NCBI GenBank assembly: GCA_021781495.1
Contig: JAJXWS010000033.1
Span: 1 to 35,218 of the forward strand
Source: Acidobacteriota bacterium
GTDB lineage: Bacteria > Acidobacteriota > Terriglobia > Terriglobales > Acidobacteriaceae
Direction of reading: 5' to 3'
DNA length: 35,218 bases
The number at the start of each line of letters is the position of its first letter. The first letter of the stretch is position 1. The translations under genes and the position numbers were made by a program. Positions 20,458-31,388 of this stretch are shown here, in pieces. The notes under the pieces were generated by a model. That model made no database searches and was not told the DNA's origin. It was given only the letters and a program-made list of their open reading frames with translations.

Positions 20458-21534
20458 TCAGTCAGGATGCGCTGCCTTGCGCAGGCGGTCGCGCACGGCC
20501 GTACCCACGCCGCTGGAGGGCGGCAGCGGGCAGATGATGACGGCGCAGCCCTGGGCGTCGAGCGAGCGGAGGCCGGCGTAGAGGGTCTGCGCCAGCTCCT
20601 GTGGAGCAGCGAGATGTCCCCAGGGAAAGACGGCGGCGGCGCGCAGGACGGGGTCCAGCGGAGTGTCGGCCAGCTCGGCGGGCAGCATGAGGCCGATGCG
20701 CAGGCCGGCGTAGCGCGTGGCGGCCTCGGCCATGCGCGCGGGCAGGCTGTCGAGCGGAGCCTCCAGCAGGACCAGGCGGGCGCGCGGGGCGTAGTGGCGC
20801 AGGCCGACGCCGGGCGAGGGCAGGGCTTCGCGGGGCGTGGTGCGCAGGGGCTCGGTGGAGCGGAAGAGCTCGACGGGACCGGCGACGGCGCGGATCTGGT
20901 CGGCGGTGATGGCGCCGGGGCGGTAGATGACCATGGGCGACTGGCAGGGGTCGAGGACGGTGGATTCGACGCCGTGCTGGGCCGGGCCGGCGTCGAGAAT
21001 GGCATCGATGCGGCCGTCGAGGTCCTCCAGGACGTGGCCGGCGGTGGTGGGGCTGATGTGGCCGAAGGTGTTGGCGCTGGGCGCGGCCACGGGCACGCCC
21101 GCCAGGCGGATCAGCTCAAAGGCCACGGGGTGCGCGGGCATGCGGATGCCGACGAGCGGGCGGCCGGCGGTGACGGCGTCTGGCACGGCGGAGGAGCGCG
21201 GCACGAGGAGGGTAAGCGGGCCGGGCCAGAAGGCGGCCATCAGCTTTTCCGCCGCAGGCGGCAGGCTGGTTACGAGCGGCTGCAGCATGGGATTCTGCGC
21301 CACGGGCCCGGCGATATGCACGATGACGGGGTCCCAGGAGGGCCGCTGCTTGGCGGCGAAGATGCGGGCCACGGCGGCGGCGTCGAGGGCGTTGGCGCCC
21401 AGGCCGTAGACCGTCTCCGTGGGCAGCGCGACGAGGCCGCCCTCGCGCAGAATGCGGGCGGCGCGAGCCAGGGCTTCGCGGGCTGAGGGCGCGTCCAGGT
21501 GAGCCGGATCCACGGTAAGGCGCAGGGTCTTCAC
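20458..21534 (-). CDS. L-threonylcarbamoyladenylate synthase, Sua5/TsaC type
   Basis: Makes threonylcarbamoyl-AMP from threonine, bicarbonate and ATP, the first step of t6A37 tRNA modification. With GTG 21534 it has 358 residues and two domains. The YrdC domain (about 20-210) holds GGLVALPTETVYGLGANA, RIFAAKQRPSWDPVIVHI, SANTFGHISPTTAGHV and QHGVESTVLD. A Sua5 C-terminal domain (about 240-358) carries SPGVGLRHYAPRARLVLLE, making this the long Sua5 form rather than short TsaC. GTG 21534 is chosen over the frame start at 21585 because the domain begins MKTLRLTVDP there and GACAAT lies 6 bases before it. It is divergent from the CYTH gene, with 59 bases between them. Confidence 0.92.
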   Translation of the reverse strand: MKTLRLTVDPAHLDAPSAREALARAARILREGGLVALPTETVYGLGANALDAAAVARIFAAKQRPSWDPVIVHIAGPVAQNPMLQPLVTSLPPAAEKLMAAFWPGPLTLLVPRSSAVPDAVTAGRPLVGIRMPAHPVAFELIRLAGVPVAAPSANTFGHISPTTAGHVLEDLDGRIDAILDAGPAQHGVESTVLDPCQSPMVIYRPGAITADQIRAVAGPVELFRSTEPLRTTPREALPSPGVGLRHYAPRARLVLLEAPLDSLPARMAEAATRYAGLRIGLMLPAELADTPLDPVLRAAAVFPWGHLAAPQELAQTLYAGLRSLDAQGCAVIICPLPPSSGVGTAVRDRLRKAAHPD

Positions 21535-21540
21535 GTCTCT

Positions 21541-21546
21541 ATTGTC
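21541..21546 (-). promoter_or_regulatory. -10-like hexamer GACAAT before the Sua5 gene
   Basis: On the minus strand GACAAT ends 6 bases before GTG 21534, the same geometry as rph, P450, holB and tmk. It differs from TACAAT at the first position, so it is the weakest of the set. Confidence 0.4.
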
Positions 21547-21576
21547 GCTGTTTGCAGCCGGCAAAGCCACCTGCCG

Positions 21577-21582
21577 TATACT
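21577..21582 (+). promoter_or_regulatory. -10-like hexamer TATACT before the CYTH gene
   Basis: TATACT ends 11 bases before ATG 21594, which would give a leader of only about 5 bases. No Shine-Dalgarno is visible between them. Confidence 0.4.
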
Positions 21583-21593
21583 CACTGCTTACG

Positions 21594-22178
21594 ATGGCGA
21601 TTGAGACCGAGATCAAGTTTCGCGTGGACGACCTGGCCGGCTTTGCGGAACGGCTGCGACTGGCGGGCTTCCGCATGCAGACCCCGCGGGAGTTTGAAAG
21701 CAACGTGCTGTATGACACGCCGGATCGCCGGATGCGGGCGCGCACAGAGATCCTGCGCATTCGCCGGTATGCCGGGCGGTGGACGCTGACCCACAAGCGC
21801 ATTCCCGACAGCGGCGTGGGCGAGGACCGGCACAAGCATCGCGTGGAGACGGAGACCGAGGTGGCCGATGGAGAGGCGCTGGCCGAGGTGTTCGTGTCGC
21901 TGGGGCTGGTGGCGGCCTTTCGCTATGAAAAGTGGCGCACCGAGTGGACGGACGGCGAGGGCCATTGCGTGCTGGACGAGACGCCGATCGGCAACTACGC
22001 CGAGCTGGAAGGCACGGCGGAGTGGATTGACCGGGCAGCCGCGCGGCTGGGGGTTGCGCACGCCGAATACATGACACTGAGCTATGGGCGGCTGTTTGAC
22101 CTGTGGCGGCAGGAGCACCGGTGCGATGCGGAGCACCTGACCTTTGCCGCGGTGGCCGCGGCGTGCGGGAATGGCTGA
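21594..22178 (+). CDS. CYTH domain protein (CyaB/ThTPase-like)
   Basis: A 194-residue triphosphate tunnel metalloenzyme of the CYTH superfamily. The hallmark ExExK motif is E4-T-E6-I-K8. Further tunnel residues appear in REFESNVLYDTP, EILRIRRYAGRWTLTHKR, HRVETETEV, RYEKWRTEW and HCVLDETPIGNYAELEG. Members include class IV adenylate cyclase CyaB, thiamine triphosphatase and tripolyphosphatase; the LDETPIGNYAELEG pattern fits CyaB-type proteins, but the activity is not certain. It is cytoplasmic. It shares a bidirectional terminator with convergent secA and a short divergent promoter region with the Sua5 gene. Confidence 0.88.
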   Translation: MAIETEIKFRVDDLAGFAERLRLAGFRMQTPREFESNVLYDTPDRRMRARTEILRIRRYAGRWTLTHKRIPDSGVGEDRHKHRVETETEVADGEALAEVFVSLGLVAAFRYEKWRTEWTDGEGHCVLDETPIGNYAELEGTAEWIDRAAARLGVAHAEYMTLSYGRLFDLWRQEHRCDAEHLTFAAVAAACGNG

Positions 22179-22191
22179 GGGGAGTTTCGAC

Positions 22192-22250
22192 GAAAAGAAA
22201 AAGGCCACGGCGGGAGGATAGGCTCCGCAGCCGTGGCCGTTGTGTTTTTG
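22192..22250. terminator. Bidirectional terminator between the CYTH gene and secA
   Basis: GGCCACGGC (22203-22211) pairs perfectly with GCCGTGGCC (22230-22238). A T-rich run (GTTGTGTTTTTG) follows on the plus strand, and AAAAGAAAAA precedes it, so the minus strand also ends in T's. Confidence 0.85.
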
Positions 22251-22257
22251 CGCCGGA

Positions 22258-25278
<3,021 letters not shown>

Positions 25279-25458
25279 TGCAGAAATCTCCGTATACCAG
25301 TGTAAATGGAGCGGGGTGCGGCGCCTGGGACGGGGGAGGAAGAGACGTGAATTTTCATGGATTTCCGGCAAGTTGGGCGGAACCGTCGTATGCTTCCTTG
25401 CGGGCGGGTTCGCGGCGGCTGTCGCGGGCGGCGCGAAGAAGCCGGGGAGGAACAAAAG

Positions 25459-25941
25459 ATGGCTACAGAAGAGACGGCGGCACTGCGGGAGCATGTGCTG
25501 AACCTGCTGAAGGGCGGGCAGGCGCACGCGACGTTTGACGCCGCGGTGAGGAATCTGCCGGCGGAGCTGCGCGGCAAGCGGCCGCGGGGCGCGGAGCACT
25601 CGGCGTGGGAGGTGCTGGAGCATATGCGGATTGCGCAGCGGGACATCCTGGAGTTCTCGCGGAACCCGGCGCACGTGTCGCCGAAGTGGCCCGAGGGGTA
25701 CTGGCCCGCGACCAAGGCGCCCGCCGATGAAAAGGCATGGGATAAGAGCGTGCGGGCGTTTCGCCGCGACCTGAAGGCGATGTGCGAGCTGGTGGCGAAT
25801 GAGTCGACCGACCTGTTTGCACGGATTCCGCATGGGACGGGGCAGACGATTCTGCGCGAGGCGCTGCTGACGGCGGACCACAATGCCTATCACGTGGGCG
25901 AGCTGGTGCTGCTGCGGCGGCTGCTGGGGGCGTGGAAGTAG
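25459..25941 (+). CDS. DinB/YfiT-like putative metal-dependent protein
   Basis: A 160-residue four-helix-bundle protein of the DinB family. The three metal-binding histidines are H55 (WEVLEHM), H141 and H145 ([17 protein letters not shown]). [17 protein letters not shown] and the closing [19 protein letters not shown] are strongly typical. Members include bacillithiol or mycothiol S-transferases and other thiol-dependent enzymes, but many are uncharacterised, so activity is not assigned. GGGGAGGAAC lies before the ATG at 25459. The longer upstream frame to 25357 overlaps the secA promoter region and looks non-coding. It converges on tmk. Confidence 0.87.
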   Translation: MATEETAALREHVLNLLKGGQAHATFDAAVRNLPAELRGKRPRGAEHSAWEVLEHMRIAQRDILEFSRNPAHVSPKWPEGYWPATKAPADEKAWDKSVRAFRRDLKAMCELVANESTDLFARIPHGTGQTILREALLTADHNAYHVGELVLLRRLLGAWK

Positions 25942-25965
25942 GCCGGCGCGAAGGGCGGGCCGTCG

Positions 25966-26628
25966 CTAGTGGCCGGCGAAGAGCACGCGCTCGCTGACGG
26001 CTTCGACGATCTGCTCGTGGACCTCGTCGATGCCGAGGTTGCCCTCGACGAGGACGACGCGATCGGCATCGCGGATGGCGATCTCGCGATACTTTTGCCA
26101 GACGCGCTGGTAGAAGGCGTCCTGCTCCTGCTCGAAGCGGCTTTCGTCCTGCCCGGTCTGCTGGGTGGCGCGGTGGTTACGGCGGCGGGCGCGGTCGAGG
26201 CAGATATCCAGTGAGGGCAGCAGGAGCAGGGTGAGGTCCGGCTGCAGGTTGCCGCAGATGAGACGGTGCAGGTCCAGCACGACCTGCGAGCCGAGTTGGC
26301 GGCCGCCGCCCTGGTAGGCCTCAGTGGAATCCGTGAAGCGGTCGCAGAGGACGATGCGGCCGTCGGCGAGGGCGGGGGCGATGATCTCGGCGATGGACTG
26401 GGCACGGTCGGCGAACATGAGGGCCATCTCTGCCATGGGCGCCACGTGAGACGAGCTGGAGTCCAGCAGCAGGGCGCGGATGCGGTCGCCGGTGGCGGTG
26501 CCGCCGGGCTGGCGGGTGACGACAGGGCTGAGGCCGCGCTTTTGCATCCATGCTGCCAAGCGCTTGATTTGTGTGGTTTTGCCGGAACCGTCGAGACCTT
26601 CGAGCGTGATAAATAGACCGCGCGGCAT
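25966..26628 (-). CDS. tmk: Thymidylate kinase
   Basis: Phosphorylates dTMP to dTDP for DNA synthesis; cytoplasmic homodimer. It has 220 residues. The P-loop is GLDGSGKTT (11-19). DRFTDSTEAYQGGGR (from 96) holds the DR(Y/F/H) motif. The dTMP-binding loop reads TRQPGGT instead of the usual TREPGGT, a Glu-to-Gln change at about residue 40. LID residues lie around NHRATQQTGQDESRFEQEQDAFYQRVWQKY. TAGACT stands 6 bases before the ATG, and no Shine-Dalgarno is present. It is convergent with the DinB-like gene, with stops 24 bases apart. It is not linked to holB here. Confidence 0.94.
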   Translation of the reverse strand: MPRGLFITLEGLDGSGKTTQIKRLAAWMQKRGLSPVVTRQPGGTATGDRIRALLLDSSSSHVAPMAEMALMFADRAQSIAEIIAPALADGRIVLCDRFTDSTEAYQGGGRQLGSQVVLDLHRLICGNLQPDLTLLLLPSLDICLDRARRRNHRATQQTGQDESRFEQEQDAFYQRVWQKYREIAIRDADRVVLVEGNLGIDEVHEQIVEAVSERVLFAGH

Positions 26629-26634
26629 GGCGAG

Positions 26635-26640
26635 AGTCTA
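26635..26640 (-). promoter_or_regulatory. -10-like hexamer TAGACT placed for a leaderless tmk transcript
   Basis: On the minus strand TAGACT ends 6 bases (CTCGCC) before the tmk ATG. The hexamer and spacing are identical to those of the P450 and holB genes. Confidence 0.55.
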
Positions 26641-26904
26641 TCACCGCAAACCAGATAGAGACGATGTTGCACCGGTTGTGTTACAAACGGATATTCCCCA
26701 GAGAGGTCAGAGCTGTGAACAGCGGCGCCACGGGCGCGCGCGGGACATTACTCTGGTGCGCAGGGCGACGGGATTTCCCGTTGCAGGCTGCGCGAACGGG
26801 GCGATAATTCCAGGCGGCGATCGCGGTTCCGCTTTGAACGTTTGAGCTGCACCAACGAACGTTACGGAGCGCGGGTAATCGTGCTCCATTGGAGTTGATT
26901 GACC

Positions 26905-27864
26905 GTGAACCTCTCTGCCATTCGCCATTTCGCCCTGTGGTGCGGCCTTGCGGCTGCCCTGCTTGCGGTCCGCCAGCTACCTGCCCAGAACCTGACGCTG
27001 GAAGGGCAGACGGGCGGATTTATTACGCCGACGGCCTTTGTGGTGTACTCGGAGCCGGGCAAGTTCTTTTCGCATCCCGCCCTTGGCTACCACTTTGTCA
27101 ACGCCTCAAAGGTAATTGGAGCGGTGCATACCTTCAGCATTGCGGAGGGCTTTGCCAACCGCGCCGAGGTGGGCTACACGCGCAGCGTGCACGTGAAGGG
27201 CGACAGCCCGATGTTCAGCAGCCTGTGGCACTACGCGGGAATGAACATCTTCAGCGGCAAGGTGGTGGCGCTGAAGGAGAATACCGGCGCGGGATGGGTG
27301 CCGGGCGTGGGCGTGGGCTTTGTGGTGCGCACGCAGGACCGCTTTGTGAGCGGGGCGCTGAACCAGAAGCTGACCGGGCAACTGAAGACATACACCAACG
27401 GCGACGTGTATGTGGCCATGACCAAGATGCGGCTGAAGCCGCCGGTGCCGTTCCTGCTGAACTTTGGCTGGAAGGCGACCAATGCGGAGATTTACGGGCT
27501 GGGCGGCCAGGCGACGCGGTTCGGCGGCAGGCTGTTCGGCGGACTGGGGATTCCGCTGCCGGGGCCGTTCCACACGGCGATTGTGCCGGCGGCGGGCTTT
27601 ACGCAGGAGCCGCCGCAGGTGGAGAACCTGGGCGCGATCCTGGTGGGCGGCAAGGCGCACATCCCGACGACCATGGACTACGCCGTGCGCGTGACGCAGA
27701 AGGACAATCCGCACTTTGCGTTTGATATCGGCGTGGGGCAGGTGGCGGGTACGATCGGGGAGACGGCTGTACCGACGGGAGTGCCTTCGCCGCCATACGT
27801 CCTGGTGCCGGTGGACCTGAAGGCGCGGAGCGTGGTGGGCGTGGGGCTGAGCCTGCGCTATTAG
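26905..27864 (+). CDS. Probable outer-membrane beta-barrel protein
   Basis: A protein of about 319 residues. The N-terminus has a signal peptide (AIRHFALWCGLAAALLAVRQLPAQ). The mature part is rich in alternating strands (NRAEVGYTRSVHVK, FSSLWHYAGMNIFSGKVVAL, GAGWVPGVGVGFVVRT, DVYVAMTKMRLK, VPFLLNFGWKAT). It ends VGVGLSLRY, with a C-terminal aromatic residue, the pattern that the BAM machinery recognises. GTG 26905 is preferred; GGAG lies 10 bases before it, and TTG 26899 is the other candidate. No specific porin family is recognised and no partner gene is adjacent. A clean terminator follows. Function unknown. Confidence 0.72.
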   Translation: MNLSAIRHFALWCGLAAALLAVRQLPAQNLTLEGQTGGFITPTAFVVYSEPGKFFSHPALGYHFVNASKVIGAVHTFSIAEGFANRAEVGYTRSVHVKGDSPMFSSLWHYAGMNIFSGKVVALKENTGAGWVPGVGVGFVVRTQDRFVSGALNQKLTGQLKTYTNGDVYVAMTKMRLKPPVPFLLNFGWKATNAEIYGLGGQATRFGGRLFGGLGIPLPGPFHTAIVPAAGFTQEPPQVENLGAILVGGKAHIPTTMDYAVRVTQKDNPHFAFDIGVGQVAGTIGETAVPTGVPSPPYVLVPVDLKARSVVGVGLSLRY

Positions 27865-27887
27865 CTTTCTTTACAATACGTTGTGAT

Positions 27888-27925
27888 GCGCCCCGGCGGC
27901 GGTTGCCGGGGCGCGCGTGTTTTCC
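27888..27925 (+). terminator. Terminator after the outer-membrane protein gene
   Basis: GCGCCCCGGC (27888-27897) pairs perfectly with GCCGGGGCGC (27905-27914) around a 7-base loop; GCGTGTTTTCC follows. A TACAAT hexamer at 27872-27877 lies just before it. Confidence 0.75.
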
Positions 27926-28139
27926 TGCAACTTCCGGCCGCGGCCGGGGTTGGTAGGGAGTAGATCAACGTGACCAGATGGCGCAGTTTGGGACACGAGA
28001 AAGCCCGGCCTTGTGCCGGGCGAAGACGAAAAGCAAGGCGGCCGACGCTGCAATGCGGTTCGTTGAGGATGCGCAAGACCCTGGCGCTGCCGGCAACTCG
28101 GGAAGGCGGCCAGGCAGGAAAGGCTGAGGAGGTTTAACC

Positions 28140-29516
28140 ATGTTTCGACTCCGCACTGCGCGATGGTTTTTGCTGGCGCTGATGGTGGCATTGATTCCCG
28201 CTTCTTCTTTTGCGGGTGTGTTCATCAGCGTGGGAATTGCTCCTCCACCGCTGCCCGTGTACATGCAGCCGCCGTGCCCGGAGCCCGGGCTGATGTGGGT
28301 GCCCGGCTACTGGGCGTATGGCGATGACGGCTACTACTGGGTGCCCGGTGCGTGGGTGCCGGCTCCGTATATGGGCGCGCTGTGGACGCCGGGCTACTGG
28401 GGCTGGTCAGAAGGCTTCTATATGTGGCATCCGGGCTACTGGGGTCCGCACGTGGGCTACTACGGCGGCGTGAACTACGGCTTTGGCTACATGGGCGTGG
28501 GCTTTGTGGGCGGTGAGTGGCGCGGGCGCGACTTTGCCTACAACACCGCGGTGATGAACGTGAACCGGACAGTCATCCACAACACGTATATCAACCAGAC
28601 CATCGTGAACAACACGACGATTATCAACAACAACCACATCGCGTACAGCGGCGGGCCGGGCGGCATTCGCCATGACCCCACGCCGCAGGAGCGGCTGGCG
28701 ATGCGCGACCAGCACCTGGAGCGGACATCGTTCCAGCAGCAGCATCAGCAGGCGGCCATGCAGGACCGGAACTCCTACTTCCGGAACAATGGCGGACGGC
28801 CGCAGCATCTGGTGTCTACGCGGCCCCTGCCGGCAGAGACGCACCCGGCCCCGGCGATGCAGCAGCGCGGCCAGGGCATGCCGAACCAGCAGAACGGCTG
28901 GAACCAGAACCGCGCCAACCAGCGGAACGGCCAGCAGAACAGCTGGAACCAGAATCGTCAGGTGCAGCAGCCGAACAACAGCTGGAACCAGAACCGCCAG
29001 GTGCAGCAGCCGAATAACAGCTGGAACCAGAACCGCCAGGTACAGCAGCCGAATAACAGCTGGAACCAGAACCGGCAGATGCAACAGCCGAATAACAGCT
29101 GGAATCAGAATCGTCAGCAGCCTCAGTATCGTCAGGCACCGGATAATGCCAACCGGCAGGTGCAGCAGCCGAACGGCGGGTGGAATCAGCAGCGTCCGCA
29201 ACCGCAGTATCAGCAGCCGCAGTACCAGCAGAGGGCTCAGCCTCAGTATCAACAGCGGAGCGCTCCGCAGCAGTATGAACAACGGCCACAGCCGCAGTAC
29301 CAGCAGAGGAATTATCCTCAGCAGTATGAGCAGCGTTCGCAGCCGCAGTACCAGCAGCGGCAGCAACCGCAGTATCAACAGCGAAGCAATCCTCAGCAGT
29401 ACGAGCAGCGCGCGCAGCCCCAGTATCAACAGCGCGGCAACCAGGGATACGAGTCGCGGCCCGCACCGCGTGAGAATCAACCCCGCCAGGACTGGAATCC
29501 GCATCGCGGACGATAG
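28140..29516 (+). CDS. YXWGXW-repeat protein with long Q/N-rich low-complexity tail
   Basis: A 458-residue secreted protein. Residues 1-25 form a signal peptide (ending PASSFA). Residues 35-130 are Trp/Tyr/Gly-rich with WVPGYWAYGDDGYYWVPGAW, LWTPGYWGWSEG and MWHPGYWGPHVG, the YXWGXW repeat type. A middle Asn-rich part (NRTVIHNTYINQTIVNNTTI) follows. From residue 268 there are four complete 13-residue units SWNQNRQVQQPNN and a fifth partial one, then many QPQYQQR and PQQYEQR units to the end. It is strongly enriched in Q, N, P, Y and R, a prion-like composition. GAGGAGGT lies 8 bases before the ATG. It is probably surface or periplasmic and may self-associate. Function unknown. Confidence 0.85.
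   Translation: MFRLRTARWFLLALMVALIPASSFAGVFISVGIAPPPLPVYMQPPCPEPGLMWVPGYWAYGDDGYYWVPGAWVPAPYMGALWTPGYWGWSEGFYMWHPGYWGPHVGYYGGVNYGFGYMGVGFVGGEWRGRDFAYNTAVMNVNRTVIHNTYINQTIVNNTTIINNNHIAYSGGPGGIRHDPTPQERLAMRDQHLERTSFQQQHQQAAMQDRNSYFRNNGGRPQHLVSTRPLPAETHPAPAMQQRGQGMPNQQNGWNQNRANQRNGQQNSWNQNRQVQQPNNSWNQNRQVQQPNNSWNQNRQVQQPNNSWNQNRQMQQPNNSWNQNRQQPQYRQAPDNANRQVQQPNGGWNQQRPQPQYQQPQYQQRAQPQYQQRSAPQQYEQRPQPQYQQRNYPQQYEQRSQPQYQQRQQPQYQQRSNPQQYEQRAQPQYQQRGNQGYESRPAPRENQPRQDWNPHRGR
28941..29117 (+). repeat. In-frame 39-base tandem repeats inside the YXWGXW gene
   Basis: Units at 28941-28979, 28980-29018, 29019-29057 and 29058-29096, then a partial unit to 29117. Each begins AGCTGGAACCAGAA or a near variant and encodes SWNQNRQVQQPNN. 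Most differences between units are synonymous, apart from V to M in the fourth unit. Unit number could change by slippage or recombination without breaking the frame. Confidence 0.9.
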
Positions 29517-29544
29517 ATAGCGGCCTCCCCCTGCTGACCAGCAT

Positions 29545-29570
29545 GGCCCACGGTACGCCGTGGGCCTTGT
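29545..29570 (+). terminator. Terminator after the YXWGXW gene
   Basis: GGCCCACGG (29545-29553) pairs with CCGTGGGCC (29558-29566) around a TACG loop; TTGTT follows. The T-tract is short. Confidence 0.6.
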
Positions 29571-29574
29571 TGCG

Positions 29575-31383
29575 TCAGGCGGCGGCGGGCTCGATGCCGG
29601 CGATCTCGATCTCGAGGCCGCCGTACTCGGGGTGGTCATTCTCGCGGATGCGGTAGGCGACGTCGATGCGGCTGCCCTCGGCGAGGCCCAGCTCGGCGGC
29701 GCGGAAGGCCATGTCCCAGCCGACGGCGCGAATGGCTCCGCGGGTGCCGGTAAGGTGCGGTTCGCCGTCGTGGTCCTGCGCCAGCTCCAGGCGGATGTGG
29801 CGCTCCTTCATCACCCGCACCGGGGCGAGCATGCGCGCGTTGCGGGCGACGAAGATGGGCTCGGGATTGCTGTGGCCGAGCGGTTCCAGCTTGCGCAGCC
29901 AGCCGGCGAGCACGGGAGTGATGCGGTCCAGGGGCAGCTCGGCGTGGATGCGCAGCAGCCGCTCAGGTTCGCGCTGGGCAAGGTGCTCGGCGGCGTGCAG
30001 GCCGAGGCGGCGCTTGAGCTCCGGCAGGCGCTCGGCGGGCAGGGCAAAGCCCACGGCGAAGGCATGGCCGCCGAAGCGGGTGAAGAGATCGGCGCAGCTC
30101 TCAAGGGCGTCCAGCAGGGGAAAGCCGTCCACGGAGCGGCCGGAGCCGTGCGCCACGCCCTCTTCCACGCTGACGACGATGGCGGGCTTGGCGGTGCGGT
30201 CCACTACGCGCGAGGCCAGGATGCCGATGACGCCGCGATGCCAGCCGTCGCCCTCGACGACGAGGAGGCGTTCGGCGGCCAGAGCTTCGTCCGTGGCCAG
30301 CCGCTCCTCAATCACGCCGAGGGCAAAGGCCTCGGTGTCGCGCCGCTCGCGGTTGAGCCGCTCCAGCTTGGCGGCCAGCTCCTGGGCGCGCGCCGCGCTG
30401 CGCGTGGTGAAGAGCTCGATAACGTCGGAGGCCACGTCCATGCGGCCGGCGGCGTTGATGCGCGGGGCAAGGCGAAAGGCGACGTCGAAGCCGGTGATGG
30501 CCTTGGCGGCAGGGTCCAGCGCGGCCACGGCGAAGAGCTCGCGCAGGCCGGCGCCCACGGGGCGGCGCAGCTCGCGCAGGCCCAGGGCAGCGATGACGCG
30601 GTTCTCGCCGTGCAGCGGCACCGCATCCGCAATGGTTGCGATAGCCGCCATCTTGAGGAAGCTGGGCAGCGTCTTCTCGCGGGTACGCACGGGGTCGCGA
30701 CGCTCGAGCAGGGCCAGGGCCAGCTTCATGGCAATGGCCGCGCCGCAGAGGGACTTCTCCGGGTAGGCGCAGCCGGGCTGGTTGGGATTGAGGATGGCCA
30801 GCGCGTGGGGCAGGGTATCGTGCGCCTCGGCCAGGTGGTGATCGGTGACGATGAGGTCGAGGCCGAGGTCGCGGGCCGTCTCCGCCTCGGCAAAGGCGCG
30901 CATGCCGGTGTCCACCGTGATGACGAGGCGGACGCCCTCGGCATGGGCGGCCTGCAGCACGCTGGACTGCAGGCCGTAGCCCTCGCGCAGGCGATGCGGC
31001 ACGTGGAAGCGGACCACGCCGCCGAGCATCTCGATGGCGGTTTTGAGCAGCACCACGGCGGTGGTGCCATCCACGTCGTAGTCGCCGTAGAGCAGGATGG
31101 GCTCGCGCAGGGTGATGGCGCGCTCCAGGCGCTCGACGGCGGCCTGCATGCCCAGCATGCGGAAGGGATCGTGCAGGTGCTCGACTTCAGGATGGAGAAA
31201 AGCCACGGCCTGCGGCGCGCTGTGGATGCCGCGGGCGATGAGCAGCTCGGCCAGCACCTGCGGAAGATGCGCGGTGCGGGCCAGATTCTCTGCCTGCTGC
31301 GGATGCGGCTCTGCCAGCACCCAGCGCTGGCGCGGGCGAAACGGGCGGCGGGAGGGCGTGCCGGGCAAGTCTGCTGCGGCCAC
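29575..31383 (-). CDS. recJ: Single-stranded-DNA-specific exonuclease RecJ
   Basis: 5'-to-3' ssDNA exonuclease of recombination and mismatch repair. With GTG 31383 it has 602 residues. DHH-family motifs are YGDYDVDGTTA (D101-T107), VDTG (to 160), VTDHH (D181-H183), and IADAVPLHGENR with D253. The DHHA1 side carries GWHRGVIGILASRV, GSGRSVDGFPLLDAL and FGGHAFAVGF. A C-terminal OB-fold follows (ending EIEIAGIEPAAA). The start is supported by AGG 5 bases before it and by its position just after the stop of the upstream gene; the frame continues upstream, but only by overlapping that gene. The two genes probably form one operon. The family is certain, the exact start slightly less so. Confidence 0.94.
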   Translation of the reverse strand: MAAADLPGTPSRRPFRPRQRWVLAEPHPQQAENLARTAHLPQVLAELLIARGIHSAPQAVAFLHPEVEHLHDPFRMLGMQAAVERLERAITLREPILLYGDYDVDGTTAVVLLKTAIEMLGGVVRFHVPHRLREGYGLQSSVLQAAHAEGVRLVITVDTGMRAFAEAETARDLGLDLIVTDHHLAEAHDTLPHALAILNPNQPGCAYPEKSLCGAAIAMKLALALLERRDPVRTREKTLPSFLKMAAIATIADAVPLHGENRVIAALGLRELRRPVGAGLRELFAVAALDPAAKAITGFDVAFRLAPRINAAGRMDVASDVIELFTTRSAARAQELAAKLERLNRERRDTEAFALGVIEERLATDEALAAERLLVVEGDGWHRGVIGILASRVVDRTAKPAIVVSVEEGVAHGSGRSVDGFPLLDALESCADLFTRFGGHAFAVGFALPAERLPELKRRLGLHAAEHLAQREPERLLRIHAELPLDRITPVLAGWLRKLEPLGHSNPEPIFVARNARMLAPVRVMKERHIRLELAQDHDGEPHLTGTRGAIRAVGWDMAFRAAELGLAEGSRIDVAYRIRENDHPEYGGLEIEIAGIEPAAA

Positions 31384-31388
31384 TTTGC

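Noticed and set aside
27886..27963. 25-codon frame beginning at an ATG just after TACAAT
   Set aside because: It overlaps the terminator hairpin of the preceding gene, and its Gly/Arg-rich text is what the stem encodes.
27930..28139. Possible riboswitch (c-di-GMP type) before the YXWGXW gene
   Set aside because: Several hairpins are possible, but the conserved core bases of known riboswitch classes could not be aligned.
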